DNA of 64,000 nucleotides from positions 40,583-104,582 of the forward strand of contig NZ_SLVX01000024.1 in NCBI RefSeq assembly GCF_004341885.1. Direction: 5' to 3'. Under the pieces are notes generated by a model, which had not been told where the DNA came from, ran no database searches, and worked only from the letters and a program-made list of their open reading frames with translations. The position numbers were made by a program, and so were the translations under genes. How positions within the stretch are numbered: the stretch's first letter is position 1; the number at the start of each line of letters is the position of its first letter. Source of the DNA: Shinella granuli. GTDB taxonomy: Bacteria; Pseudomonadota; Alphaproteobacteria; Rhizobiales; Rhizobiaceae. Shown piece after piece: positions 18,200 to 27,235 of the stretch.

Positions 18200-19957
18200 C
18201 TACCTCTTGAACGCGAGCGGATGAAACGGTCCGGTATCCGTCTGCGCAGTCTGGAGGTTTCTGTACCGGCCGTTCTTTCGGGCGATGAGGTCGGCATGGC
18301 TTCCCTGCTCGACGATGCGGCCGTCGTCGACGACGAGGATGCGATCGGCATTGGCGATGGTGGCGAGCCGGTGCGCAATGACCAGCGTGGTGCGGCCGGC
18401 CGAGAGCTCGGCGAGCGACTGCTGGATGGCCCGTTCCGTCTCCGTGTCGAGCGCCGAGGTCGCCTCGTCGAGGATCAGGATCGGCGGGTTCTTCAGGAAG
18501 ATGCGGGCAATGGCGAGGCGTTGCTTCTGGCCGCCGGAGAGTTTTACCCCGCGCTCGCCGATGATCGTGTCGAGGCCGTCGGCGAGGCTGGCGATCACGT
18601 CATCGAGACGTGCCCGCCCGGCCGCATCCAGGATTTCGGCTTCCGTCGCGTCGAGCCGGCCATAGGCGATGTTCTCGCGGACCGTGCCCGCAAAGAGGAA
18701 CACGTCCTGCTGCACGATGCCGATATTGGAGCGCAGCGACTTCAGCGTCATGTCGCGGATGTCCACGCCGTCTATGGTGATCGCGCCCGATGCGATCTCG
18801 TAGAAACGCGGCAGCAGCGAGCAGATCGTCGTCTTGCCCGCACCCGACGGACCAACGAAGGCGATCGTCTCGCCCGCCTTGATCGCAAGGCCGAGCCCGT
18901 CGAAGATCGGCCGGTCGTTGCGGTAGCCGAAATGCACATCGCGGTATTCGATGTCGCCGCGCAGCCGGCCGGCGTCCCTTGCCCCGTCGTGGTCCCGGAT
19001 ATCCGGCTCGGTGTCGAGGAACTTCGTGTAGCGTGTAAAGCCGGCAATGCCCTTCGGATAGGTCTCGATGATCGAGTTGATCTTGTCGATCGGCCGGAAG
19101 AAGACGTTCACCAGCAGCAGGAAGCCGACGAAGCCGCCGGCCGAAAGCTCGCCGCGCGTCACGAACCAGGCGCCCGCCAGCATCACCACCACCTGCACGA
19201 AGCGCATGGAGAGGTAGGAGAGCGACATCGAGGCGGCCATCACCTTGTAGGCCTGAAGCTTGGTGACGAGGTAGTTGCGGTTGCTCTCGGCGAAGAGCCG
19301 GCGCTCGTGGTCCTCGTTGGCGAAGGCCTGCACGACGCGGATGCCGCCGACATTCTCCTCGATGCGGGCATTGAAATCGGCGACGCGGCCGTAGATCGCG
19401 TGCCAGGTCGAGGTCATGCGCGCGCCGTAATGGGTGGTGACGAAGGCGGTCAGCGGCACGATGATGGCGGTGATCAGCGCCAGCGGCACATGCACCCAGA
19501 GCATGAGGATGAAGGCGCCGATCAGCGTCATGACGGCGATGAAGAGGTCTTCCGGCCCATGGTGGGCGACCTCGCCGATCTCTTCGAGATCCTTGGTCAG
19601 CCGTGCCACGAGATGGCCGGTCTTCTGATTGTCGAAGAAGCCGAAGGAGAGTTTCTGCAGATGGTCGAAAGCCTTGCGGCGCATCTCCGCCTCGATGCGG
19701 ATGCCGAGCATGTGGCCCCAATAGGTGACGATCACCTGCAGGCCTGCATTGACGAGGTAGATGAGGAACAGGCCGATGGCGGCAAGCCCGATGAGATCGA
19801 GCCGGCCGGTCGGCAGCAGGCGGTCGATGAAGAGCGTCACGGCGACCGGGAAGGCAAGTTCCAGCAGGCCCGCGGCGACGGCCGAGGAGAAATCCAGCGC
19901 GAACAGGGCGCGATGGGGGCGGTAGTAGGCGGCAAAACGTTTCAGGAGATCGGGCAT
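18200..19957 (-). CDS. ABC exporter, fused membrane and ATPase domains
   Basis: A 585-residue half-transporter of the MsbA/lipid A or multidrug exporter class. Six hydrophobic segments occupy roughly residues 15-310, then a nucleotide-binding domain with Walker A VGPSGAGKTT, signature [14 protein letters not shown], Walker [13 protein letters not shown] and H-loop VIAHRL. It would work as a homodimer in the inner membrane. It is convergent with coxG and not obviously linked to it; the cargo is unknown. The 183 bases between coxG and this gene hold no recognised feature. Confidence 0.9.
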   Translation of the reverse strand: MPDLLKRFAAYYRPHRALFALDFSSAVAAGLLELAFPVAVTLFIDRLLPTGRLDLIGLAAIGLFLIYLVNAGLQVIVTYWGHMLGIRIEAEMRRKAFDHLQKLSFGFFDNQKTGHLVARLTKDLEEIGEVAHHGPEDLFIAVMTLIGAFILMLWVHVPLALITAIIVPLTAFVTTHYGARMTSTWHAIYGRVADFNARIEENVGGIRVVQAFANEDHERRLFAESNRNYLVTKLQAYKVMAASMSLSYLSMRFVQVVVMLAGAWFVTRGELSAGGFVGFLLLVNVFFRPIDKINSIIETYPKGIAGFTRYTKFLDTEPDIRDHDGARDAGRLRGDIEYRDVHFGYRNDRPIFDGLGLAIKAGETIAFVGPSGAGKTTICSLLPRFYEIASGAITIDGVDIRDMTLKSLRSNIGIVQQDVFLFAGTVRENIAYGRLDATEAEILDAAGRARLDDVIASLADGLDTIIGERGVKLSGGQKQRLAIARIFLKNPPILILDEATSALDTETERAIQQSLAELSAGRTTLVIAHRLATIANADRILVVDDGRIVEQGSHADLIARKNGRYRNLQTAQTDTGPFHPLAFKR

Positions 19958-20036
19958 CGGCGGGCAGGCTTTCGGTATCGGTTCTATCTGTTAAGACGAT
20001 CGAGGTCGCCCTTTCTCCCATATTCGGCACAGCTTT

Positions 20037-20240
20037 TCACGGGCCGGGGCGCATTTTCCGCCCCCCGGGCACGACCAGGGGTGTCCCTGAGACGGGATCG
20101 TCGATGACGAGGGCGGAAAGGCCGAAGACGGTCGCGACGAGGTCTTCGGAAACGATGTCCTGCGGCCTGCCTTCCGACACGGCGGCGTAGCGGCAGGCGT
20201 GGTTGAGGTCGTGCAGCACGGCAACGATCGTGCGACCCTT
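20037..20240 (-). pseudogene. Remnant of an iron-siderophore ABC ATPase (FecE/FhuC-like)
   Basis: The minus-strand frame gives GRTIVAVLHDLNHACRYA then SEGRPQDIVSEDLVATVFGL and VIDDPVSGTPLVVP. This is the end of a FecE/FhuC/FepC-type ATPase: the H-loop HDLNHACRYA and the C-terminal EGRPQDIV region. About a dozen residues normally lying between CRYA and the EG turn are missing, and the Walker A, signature and Walker B parts are absent upstream. It is therefore a 3' fragment with an internal deletion, left from a lost siderophore uptake operon. Confidence 0.7.
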
Positions 20241-20306
20241 GGGGCCGTGCCATCCGATGAGACAGAATCCAAGGCTATGGACAGGACGGGATGGATCGCA
20301 AAGCCG

Positions 20307-21413
20307 TCAGCTTCGCCGTCTTTGCAGTTCGCCATCATGGACGACGAGCCCGAGGCCCGGTCCCGACGGCACCTTGAACATTCCGTTCTCCGGGATCGGG
20401 GGATTGGCGAAGGCGACGTGCATGCGCGTCGACGGATCGGAGAATTCCGCGGGCTTGGTGTTGTGCATCAGGGTGGCGAGCAGGTGCAGGTTCGCCGCAT
20501 GGGCGATCGTCGGCTGGGTCTGGTGCGGCACGAGTTCGACGCCGTGGGCAAAGCAGATGGCGGCGCACTGCATCAGGCCGGTGATGCCCCCCATCTTGAT
20601 GATGTCGGGCTGCACCATGCGCACGCCGGCATTGATCATGTCGACGACCGCCTGCATTGTATAGGACTGTTCGGCGGCCGAGACGGTAATGTCGAGACGC
20701 TGCGCAACCTCCCCCATGGCCCGGACATTGTAGTGCTGGACCGGCTCTTCGAACCAGATATAGCCAAGCTCCTCGAGCGCGCGGCCGACACGGATGGCAC
20801 CGCCGACGGAATATTGGTTGTTGGCGTCGAAGGCGAGGGAGAAGTCGTCTCCGACCAGCTTGCGCACCGCCTTGGCCTTCGCGATATCGCCGGGGATGTC
20901 ATGGTCCTGCCGCGTGCGGTCGCCGTCCAAGCGGATCTTGACGGCGGCGGGACGCTCGGATTTCAGCCGCTCTTCGACCGCCCGCACGGTCTCGTCCACG
21001 GTGCGGCCGGCATTCCTTCCGACCGACGAATAGAACGGCAGCTCGGTACGCCACGCCCCGCCGAGAAGCTTGTAGATCGGAAGGTCGAAATACTTGCCCT
21101 TGATGTCCCAGAGCGCGATGTCCAGCGCGGCAAGCGCGCCCGTCACCGCGCCTTCCGGACCGAGCTTTACATATTTGTGAAGCAGCCTGTCGCAGATGAC
21201 GGCCTGGTCCAACGCGTCCAGACCGGCCAGCGAACCCGCGAAATCCCGCACGATGCCGAGCGAATGCTCGCCGCCCAGCATCGGGGAGGCTTCGCCGTAG
21301 CCGACCAGCCCGTCCTGCGTCGTCACGCGCACGATCGCCGTCCTGCGCCCCGGCGGTTCGTTCTCCACCCAGGTGACCTGAAAGGCCTGGACCGATTTGA
21401 TGATGGTGCCCAC
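20307..21413 (-). CDS. Enolase superfamily, mandelate racemase/muconate lactonizing type
   Basis: A 368-residue enzyme of the enolase superfamily, which abstracts a proton next to a carboxylate, usually to dehydrate, racemise or cycloisomerise acid sugars. Metal ligands fit D196 (FDANN), E222 (FEEP) and E248 (AAEQ). The base on one face is K159 in KIR; on the other face the H297-D270 dyad (VPHQ and QPDIIKMGG) of the mandelate racemase subgroup is complete. It follows the glycosidase-like gene in the same direction, so an acid sugar released from an imported oligosaccharide is the likely substrate (inference). Confidence 0.85.
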   Translation of the reverse strand: MGTIIKSVQAFQVTWVENEPPGRRTAIVRVTTQDGLVGYGEASPMLGGEHSLGIVRDFAGSLAGLDALDQAVICDRLLHKYVKLGPEGAVTGALAALDIALWDIKGKYFDLPIYKLLGGAWRTELPFYSSVGRNAGRTVDETVRAVEERLKSERPAAVKIRLDGDRTRQDHDIPGDIAKAKAVRKLVGDDFSLAFDANNQYSVGGAIRVGRALEELGYIWFEEPVQHYNVRAMGEVAQRLDITVSAAEQSYTMQAVVDMINAGVRMVQPDIIKMGGITGLMQCAAICFAHGVELVPHQTQPTIAHAANLHLLATLMHNTKPAEFSDPSTRMHVAFANPPIPENGMFKVPSGPGLGLVVHDGELQRRRS

Positions 21414-21469
21414 TTTTGTTCCTTCCTGTGCGTAACCGGATGGCGCCGGTTTTCAGAGCCGCGGCGCGG

Positions 21470-23602
21470 CTATCCAAGGAGCATTTCTATGGTTTCCATG
21501 GCCTCCAGCCGCGGCAGGGTGAACCGGATGCGATTGCCGTCCAGACGCGTCACGGGGATTTCGCGTTCTGCAAAGACGAGCCGGACGCGATCCCTTCTGA
21601 AGGATGACGGCACGTCGACGGTGATTTCGAGATCGTGGAGAGGGATCAGTTCCTCGATGATGCGCCGCTGCCCGGTGTTGAAACTGCCCGGAGCGGAAAA
21701 GTTCACGAGCGAGACGACGAGCCGGTCGCTCTTTTCCATGACGGAGAGGTCGATCAGGCCCGGCCCCTTGACGGTCGCGACATCGCGCCAGCCCTCCGCC
21801 TGTCTTACTGCGTTGGCGATAAGCCGGAAGAGATCCCTGAAGCCGTAACGGAAGCCGATCAGGTCCGGCTGCCAGGGGAAATGGATGATGCGGCCCTTGC
21901 CGACGCGGCGGTCCACGATCATCGGATAGTCGGTGACGTGATCGATCGTATTGAATTCCGGCACCGAAATCCCGCTTCCGACCTCCCCTTCCACCGGCGG
22001 CACGAGGGTCAGGGGCGCTGGAATGGCCGGCTGGTCGTCGGTGCGCATGAAGGTGATATCGCCGGCCACCGGCAGCAGATCCGTTCCCTCGAACCCGGCC
22101 AGCAGCGGCGACGACGGGTCGCGGATCGCGGCATAGGCCGCCCGCAGGCTTTTCCAGGTGACGCCGGTTCCCTTCGCGCCGATCAGCCTGCCGAGGAGTG
22201 TCGTCTCCCGGGGGGCGCCCATCTCGTCGAAGTCGCCGCTGCGATAGGTCGAGACGAGATGGCCACCGTTCCGGACATAGGTTTCGAGCGCCGCGCAGGC
22301 GGCATCCGACAGGCAGGCGGCGTTCGGAAGCATCACGGCCTTGTAGCGCGCCAGCATCTCCGCCGTGAGGCGGTTGCCGCTGAGGATATCGAAGGCAAGC
22401 CGCTGGTCCATCATGGCGTTGTAGGCGCCTCGGAAATGATCGAGGTAGCGGGCGGCCGGGTCCTTGTGGCCGAAATTGTCGAGGCTGTGGCGGGAATAGA
22501 CAAGGGCGAGATCGGCCACCGGCTTCGCCTCCATATAGGTTTCCCGGTTGCGGTCGAAGACGGCGAAGGTCTCGCGCAGGCCGTCCAGCCCCCGGTGGTC
22601 GAACTGTTCCTTCTGGTAGCCCGTTACATGGATCCACGGCATGACGCCCTGCGCCATGACCTGGCCGGCCCACATCCGGTTCTCCGCGACCGGGACGCGA
22701 TAGAAGCGCCACCAGGGCAGGAAGTAGCTGGTCGTGATGCCGCCGCCCTTTTCGGGCGCGAGGCTGCGCATGTAGCGCGCTTCGAGGCCCGGCCAGAACA
22801 TGTTCGCATAGCGCCGCTGCGCTTCCAGCACGATGCCGTCCTGGTGCGGTTCCGTATAGTCGAGGTCCCATCCGCCGACGCGGGAATGATCCCACGATTC
22901 TGCGACCTGGCTGAGGGGCATCCAGGCACAGGAAGGCCGCACGCGCATCTTCGCGGCCTGAACACGGGCGTTCCATTCCGCGATGCATTCGTAGCGCCAT
23001 TCGTTGTATTGGCGCCAGACGGGATCGTTCCAGTTCTCGTCGGGAATGGCCTTGCCGGTCTTCGCCCGGAATTTCTGCTGGCAGACGGTGCAGTGGCACT
23101 GCGGCGTGTGCCACGGGGAGAACTGGGCGGCATTCGCCCACAGGCCGTCGAAGGCGTAGCGCGTCAGGATCTCCTCGACGACCCTGATCATGAAGTCGTT
23201 GTAGTAGCCGCCGTTCGGGCAGGTGATGAAATGGCCGTGCACCTCGACCGGAGCCCCCGACTTGTCCTGGGCGAACCATTCCGGCCGCTCGGCGTAGAGG
23301 GCGCGGGAGGCCATGCTGGGGTCGATGCGCGCGATGGGCCGGATACCGCGCTTGGCGAGCGAGGCGATCATCTCCGCGGCGAGGTCCCGCTCGCCGAGGG
23401 TTTTGGCGCGGGGGTGCAGAGGGATGTCGCTCGGATAGAAGGCCATGATGCCACCCACCGAAAATCCCAGCGCGTCGAGCGAGAACGACTTGGCGAAATC
23501 GGCCATTTTCTCGGTGTTCCAGCTTCCCGCATCGCTCTCGCGAAGCGTCATGATCATCACCAGCGAGGATCGGAGCCAACTGTATTGGGAGTGCGATGTC
23601 AT
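21470..23602 (-). CDS. Large glycoside-hydrolase-like protein (GHL6/GH42-like)
   Basis: A 710-residue cytosolic protein without signal peptide. The N-terminal half reads like a TIM-barrel hydrolase of the GHL6 group (CPNGGYYNDFMIRVVEEI, YAFDGLWANAAQF); the later part with LDNFGHKDPAARYLDHFRGA and AMMDQRLAFDIL resembles the beta-galactosidase trimerisation region of GH42. A cysteine cluster CHCTVC lies near residue 165, as in several GHL6 members. The start at 23602 is chosen because GGAG lies eight bases upstream. Catalytic residues and substrate cannot be assigned. It sits between the enolase enzyme and an oligomer-type importer. Confidence 0.72.
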   Translation of the reverse strand: MTSHSQYSWLRSSLVMIMTLRESDAGSWNTEKMADFAKSFSLDALGFSVGGIMAFYPSDIPLHPRAKTLGERDLAAEMIASLAKRGIRPIARIDPSMASRALYAERPEWFAQDKSGAPVEVHGHFITCPNGGYYNDFMIRVVEEILTRYAFDGLWANAAQFSPWHTPQCHCTVCQQKFRAKTGKAIPDENWNDPVWRQYNEWRYECIAEWNARVQAAKMRVRPSCAWMPLSQVAESWDHSRVGGWDLDYTEPHQDGIVLEAQRRYANMFWPGLEARYMRSLAPEKGGGITTSYFLPWWRFYRVPVAENRMWAGQVMAQGVMPWIHVTGYQKEQFDHRGLDGLRETFAVFDRNRETYMEAKPVADLALVYSRHSLDNFGHKDPAARYLDHFRGAYNAMMDQRLAFDILSGNRLTAEMLARYKAVMLPNAACLSDAACAALETYVRNGGHLVSTYRSGDFDEMGAPRETTLLGRLIGAKGTGVTWKSLRAAYAAIRDPSSPLLAGFEGTDLLPVAGDITFMRTDDQPAIPAPLTLVPPVEGEVGSGISVPEFNTIDHVTDYPMIVDRRVGKGRIIHFPWQPDLIGFRYGFRDLFRLIANAVRQAEGWRDVATVKGPGLIDLSVMEKSDRLVVSLVNFSAPGSFNTGQRRIIEELIPLHDLEITVDVPSSFRRDRVRLVFAEREIPVTRLDGNRIRFTLPRLEAMETIEMLLG

Positions 23603-23683
23603 TGAAGTCTCCATTGGAATGCGCCGCAAAGCGGACGCTTCGGGTGGCTTGCGCTGCACGCTGGACGATCGGATGCCGCGCGC

Positions 23684-25306
23684 CTAGGCGGCCACATGGC
23701 TGCCGAGAACAGGATCGGATTGAAGGAGTTCGCGGGTGTAGGGGTGCTGCGGGTCGGTGAAGAGGCTGTCGGTCCTGCCCTGCTCGACGATCTGGCCCTT
23801 CCGCATGACGAGAACCCGATCGGCGAAACTGCGGACCACGGGCAGGTCGTGAGCGATGAAGATGTAGGAGAGGCCGTGCTCGTCCTTGAGGTTCTTCAAA
23901 AGCGCGATGATCTGCGCCTGGACGGACACGTCCAGCGAGGAGACCGCCTCGTCGCAGATGATGACATCCGGCCGCAGGGCGAGCGCCCGCGCGATGGCGA
24001 TGCGCTGCCGCTGGCCGCCGGAGAACTGGTGCGGATAGCGCTGGGCATGTTCCTTCGTCAGGCCGACCTGTTCGAGAAGCGCGCCGACCCGCCCTTTCCA
24101 TTCCTTTTTCGGCAGGACGTCGCGGTGGATGGCCCAGGGTTCCGAGATGATCTCCTCGACGGTCATGCGCGGGTTGAGGGATGCGGTCGGGTCCTGGAAC
24201 ACCATCTGGATCTGGCGCTGCAGAATCGTCCGGTCGGCCTCCGTCGGCCGCAGCATGTCGCAGTCCCTGTAGGATGCGGTGCCGCCCGACGCCCTTTCGA
24301 GACCGAGCAGCGTGCGGGCGAGCGTCGACTTGCCGGAGCCCGATTCGCCCACGACGCCGAGCGTTTCCCCGCGCGCGAGCGTGAAGGACACCTTGTCGAG
24401 CGCCATGATGGCCGGAGACCTCGACGCGCTCGGATAGCCCTTCGACAGGTCCTTGACGGCGATCAGCGGTTCCGCCCGCACGCCCTCGGGGGCGGATGCC
24501 GGAAAACTGTGCTTGCCCGGAACCGCATTCAGCAGATTGCGGGTATAGGCGTGTCGGGGGGCGTTGAAGACCTGGTTCACCGGGCCGGTCTCGACGATCT
24601 CGCCGCCATTCATGACCGCGACGCGGTCGGCAAGACCCTCGACGATGCCGAGGTCGTGGGTGATCATCAGCAGGCCCATGCCCCGTTCGCGCTGGAGCTC
24701 CTTCAGCAGGCGCAGGATGCGGGTCTGGACGGAGACGTCGAGCGCCGTCGTCGGCTCGTCGGCGATCAGGAGGTCGGGATCGAGCGCGATCGCCATGGCG
24801 ATCATGATGCGCTGCCGCTGTCCGCCCGAGAACTGGTGTGGATAATCGTTGAAGCGCGCACGCGCATTCGGCAGTTCGACCCGCTCCAGGAGGTCCAGCG
24901 CCCTGGCATTGGCCTTCTGGCGGTCGACGCCGTGGGCGCGGAACGTCTCCGCCACCTGCCAGCCCACGGGATAAACCGGGTTGAGGGCGGCAAGCGTGTC
25001 CTGGAAGATCATCGCGATCTTCGAGCCGTTCAACGCCCGCTGCCGTTCATAGGAGGCCTTGAGCAGGTCTTCGCCGCGATAGAGGACCTCGCCGGAGGTG
25101 ATGCGGCCCGGTGGAATGTCGATCAGGCCCATGAGCGCCGATGAACTGACGCTCTTGCCCGATCCGCTTTCGCCGAGGATCGCAAGCGTCTCGCCGCGGT
25201 CGATATGCCAGCTTACATTGCGAACCGCCTGGACCGTGCCTTCCTGCGTATGGAATTCGACGGAGAGGTTGCGGATTTCGACGAGATGTTGGTCGTTCCT
25301 GGTCAT
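23684..25306 (-). CDS. Oligopeptide-type ABC transporter, fused double ATPase
   Basis: A 540-residue protein with two complete ATPase domains in one chain, equivalent to DppD plus DppF (GsiA-like). The first has GESGSGKSVSS, FSGGQRQRIMIAMAI and LLIADEPTTALD; the second GESGSGKSTLARTL, FSGGQRQRIAIARAL and VIICDEAVSSLD. Each half ends with the Pro-rich oligopeptide-transporter tail (HAYTRNLL, HPYTRELL). The start at 25306 overlaps the preceding permease stop as ATGA; the frame further upstream is a shadow of that permease. It powers the importer encoded by the adjacent genes. Confidence 0.92.
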   Translation of the reverse strand: MTRNDQHLVEIRNLSVEFHTQEGTVQAVRNVSWHIDRGETLAILGESGSGKSVSSSALMGLIDIPPGRITSGEVLYRGEDLLKASYERQRALNGSKIAMIFQDTLAALNPVYPVGWQVAETFRAHGVDRQKANARALDLLERVELPNARARFNDYPHQFSGGQRQRIMIAMAIALDPDLLIADEPTTALDVSVQTRILRLLKELQRERGMGLLMITHDLGIVEGLADRVAVMNGGEIVETGPVNQVFNAPRHAYTRNLLNAVPGKHSFPASAPEGVRAEPLIAVKDLSKGYPSASRSPAIMALDKVSFTLARGETLGVVGESGSGKSTLARTLLGLERASGGTASYRDCDMLRPTEADRTILQRQIQMVFQDPTASLNPRMTVEEIISEPWAIHRDVLPKKEWKGRVGALLEQVGLTKEHAQRYPHQFSGGQRQRIAIARALALRPDVIICDEAVSSLDVSVQAQIIALLKNLKDEHGLSYIFIAHDLPVVRSFADRVLVMRKGQIVEQGRTDSLFTDPQHPYTRELLQSDPVLGSHVAA

Positions 25307-26220
25307 GAAGATTTCTTTCTGGATTCCAGCCGCCAACGCTGCACCGGATCGCCGACGATGCGCAGCCAGTTCGCGAAGAGATTGAGCGACATTGCCGTCA
25401 GGGTGATCGCGACGCCGGGCCAGAAGGCGACCCACCAGGCGGTGCTGAGATAGCTCTGCCCCTGGGCGACCATGGCGCCCCAGGTGAAGGCGGGCGGCTG
25501 GATGCCGAGGCCGAGGAAGCTGAGGCTCGATTCCGACAGCATCACGAAGGCGAATTCGAGTGTTGCGATGGTGATCAGGGTCGGCGTGACGGTCGGGCGG
25601 ATATGCCGCCAGATGAGCCGGCGCGGCGAGGCGCCCATGATCCGCGCCGCCGTCACGAAGGTCCGTTCGCGGACCTCCAGCACCTCGGCCCGCGTCGTGC
25701 GCAGGTAGATCGGAATGCGGGTGATCGCGAGCACGAGGATGACGTTGGCGATGCCGGGCTTGAGGACATAGAGGACGATCAGCGCGAGGAGGAGCGAGGG
25801 AAAGCTCATCACGACGTCGGCGACCCGCATGATCACCGCGCTGGTCCAATCGTTGCGGTAGCCGGCGATGAAGCCGAGGAAGGACCCGATGACCAGCGAA
25901 CAGATGACGGCGGATGCGGCCAGGAGCATCGTGTTCTGCGCCCCGACGATGAGGCGAAGAAGGATCGACCGGCCGAGCGAGTCCGCTCCGAGGACGAAGG
26001 CCCAGCCGTATTTGAACGACAGGGGCGGTGCGTTGCGGGCGATGAGGTTGATCCTGTTGGACGAGGCCTCGAAGACCGCCGGCCCGAAAAGGGCGGCGCA
26101 GAAGACCAGGAGGAGGAACAGGACCGCCGCCGCCGCGAACTTGTCGTGCCATAGCAACGACAGATAGCGGCGGATGGTGGACCGGCTCGGCTGGCCGTTG
26201 GATGCGATGGTGGTGCGCAT
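25303..26220 (-). CDS. DppC-type ABC transporter permease
   Basis: A 305-residue inner-membrane permease of the oligopeptide/nickel importer class, with an N-terminal cytosolic stretch, a first helix AAVLFLLLVFCAALFG, a substrate-facing loop containing LGADSLGRSILLRLIVGAQ (typical of DppC, usually GTDxxGRDxxSRxxxGxR) and the cytosolic EAA loop around ARIMGASPRRLIWRHIRP. It lies nine bases after the DppB-type permease and overlaps the ATPase gene by four bases. Confidence 0.92.
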   Translation of the reverse strand: MRTTIASNGQPSRSTIRRYLSLLWHDKFAAAAVLFLLLVFCAALFGPAVFEASSNRINLIARNAPPLSFKYGWAFVLGADSLGRSILLRLIVGAQNTMLLAASAVICSLVIGSFLGFIAGYRNDWTSAVIMRVADVVMSFPSLLLALIVLYVLKPGIANVILVLAITRIPIYLRTTRAEVLEVRERTFVTAARIMGASPRRLIWRHIRPTVTPTLITIATLEFAFVMLSESSLSFLGLGIQPPAFTWGAMVAQGQSYLSTAWWVAFWPGVAITLTAMSLNLFANWLRIVGDPVQRWRLESRKKSS

Positions 26221-26229
26221 GTCGTCGCC

Positions 26230-27174
26230 TCAGCTATATCGGATGCGCGGATCGAGCAGCGCATAGGAGAGATCGATCGCGATATTGAGGATGAAGATGG
26301 CGACCGCGGTGATGATGACGCCGCCCTGCACCATCGCGAAATCGCGATACTGGATCGAGTCGATCATCAGCTTGCCGATGCCGGGCAGGCCGAAGATGAC
26401 CTCGATGACCACGGCGCCGTTGATCATTCCCGTCGCCTGGTCGCCGGCGACGGTGATGACCGGGAGCATCGCGTTGCGCAGGGCATGGACGAAGATGATC
26501 GTCGAGCTGCGGACCCCCTTGGCCCTCGCCGTCTTCACATAGGCGGACGACATGGCGCTGATCATCGATCCCCGTACGACCTGGGCGATCAGGCCGCAGG
26601 GGCGGATGGAGAGCACCATGATCGGCAGGATCCAGTAGACGAAACCGCCAGTGCCGGAGGTCGGCAGCCATCTGAGCCAGACGGAGAAGACGAGCACGGC
26701 GACGATCGCCAGCCAGAAATTCGGCAGGCTTGCGCCGGCAAGCGAGATGACGTTGACGAAACGGTCGAGAATACCGTTGGGCCTCTGGGCGGCGAGCGCC
26801 CCCGAGACGATCGCGACGACCAGGGCGAAGAACATGGCGAAGAACGCCAGCAGCAGGGTCGTCGGGAATGCGGCGAACACCAGATCGAGGACCGGCCGAT
26901 CCTGGCGCAGCGAGGTGCCGAAGTCGAGATGGGCGAGATCCCGGACGAAATGCCAGAACTGCACGATCAGCGGATCGTTGAAGCCATGCGCTTCGGAAAA
27001 GGCGGCCCTGGCCTCGGCCGAGGCTTCGACCGGCAGGTAGATATCGGCGGGATTGCCGGTCAGCCGCGCCAGGAAGAAGACAAGGACGACAAGCCCCACC
27101 ATGGAAATGGCGCTGTGCGCCACTCTCGACCCAATATAACCGCGCAAGATGTTCCTCCCTTTCCCTTCATCCAT
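26230..27174 (-). CDS. DppB-type ABC transporter permease
   Basis: A 314-residue permease with six predicted helices. The N-terminus RVAHSAISMVGLVVLVFFLARLTG (shown in part), the loop LGTSLRQ-like segment DFGTSLRQDRPV, the EAA loop VKTARAKGVRSSTIIFVHALRNA and the end YALLDPRIRYS are all hallmarks of DppB. It pairs with the DppC-type permease that follows. Transport genes of this class import not only peptides but also oligosaccharides; the neighbouring glycosidase-like gene favours a sugar cargo (inference). Confidence 0.92.
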   Translation of the reverse strand: MDEGKGRNILRGYIGSRVAHSAISMVGLVVLVFFLARLTGNPADIYLPVEASAEARAAFSEAHGFNDPLIVQFWHFVRDLAHLDFGTSLRQDRPVLDLVFAAFPTTLLLAFFAMFFALVVAIVSGALAAQRPNGILDRFVNVISLAGASLPNFWLAIVAVLVFSVWLRWLPTSGTGGFVYWILPIMVLSIRPCGLIAQVVRGSMISAMSSAYVKTARAKGVRSSTIIFVHALRNAMLPVITVAGDQATGMINGAVVIEVIFGLPGIGKLMIDSIQYRDFAMVQGGVIITAVAIFILNIAIDLSYALLDPRIRYS

Positions 27175-27235
27175 CCATTCCTAACGGGTATCCGCCAGCC
27201 CTCCCCGGCCGACGGACACCGTCCCGGATGAAGGC

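Noticed and set aside
21453..24101. A longer minus-strand frame over the glycosidase-like gene
   Set aside because: It is in a different frame from the coherent 710-residue protein and reads as Arg/Pro/Gly-rich text.
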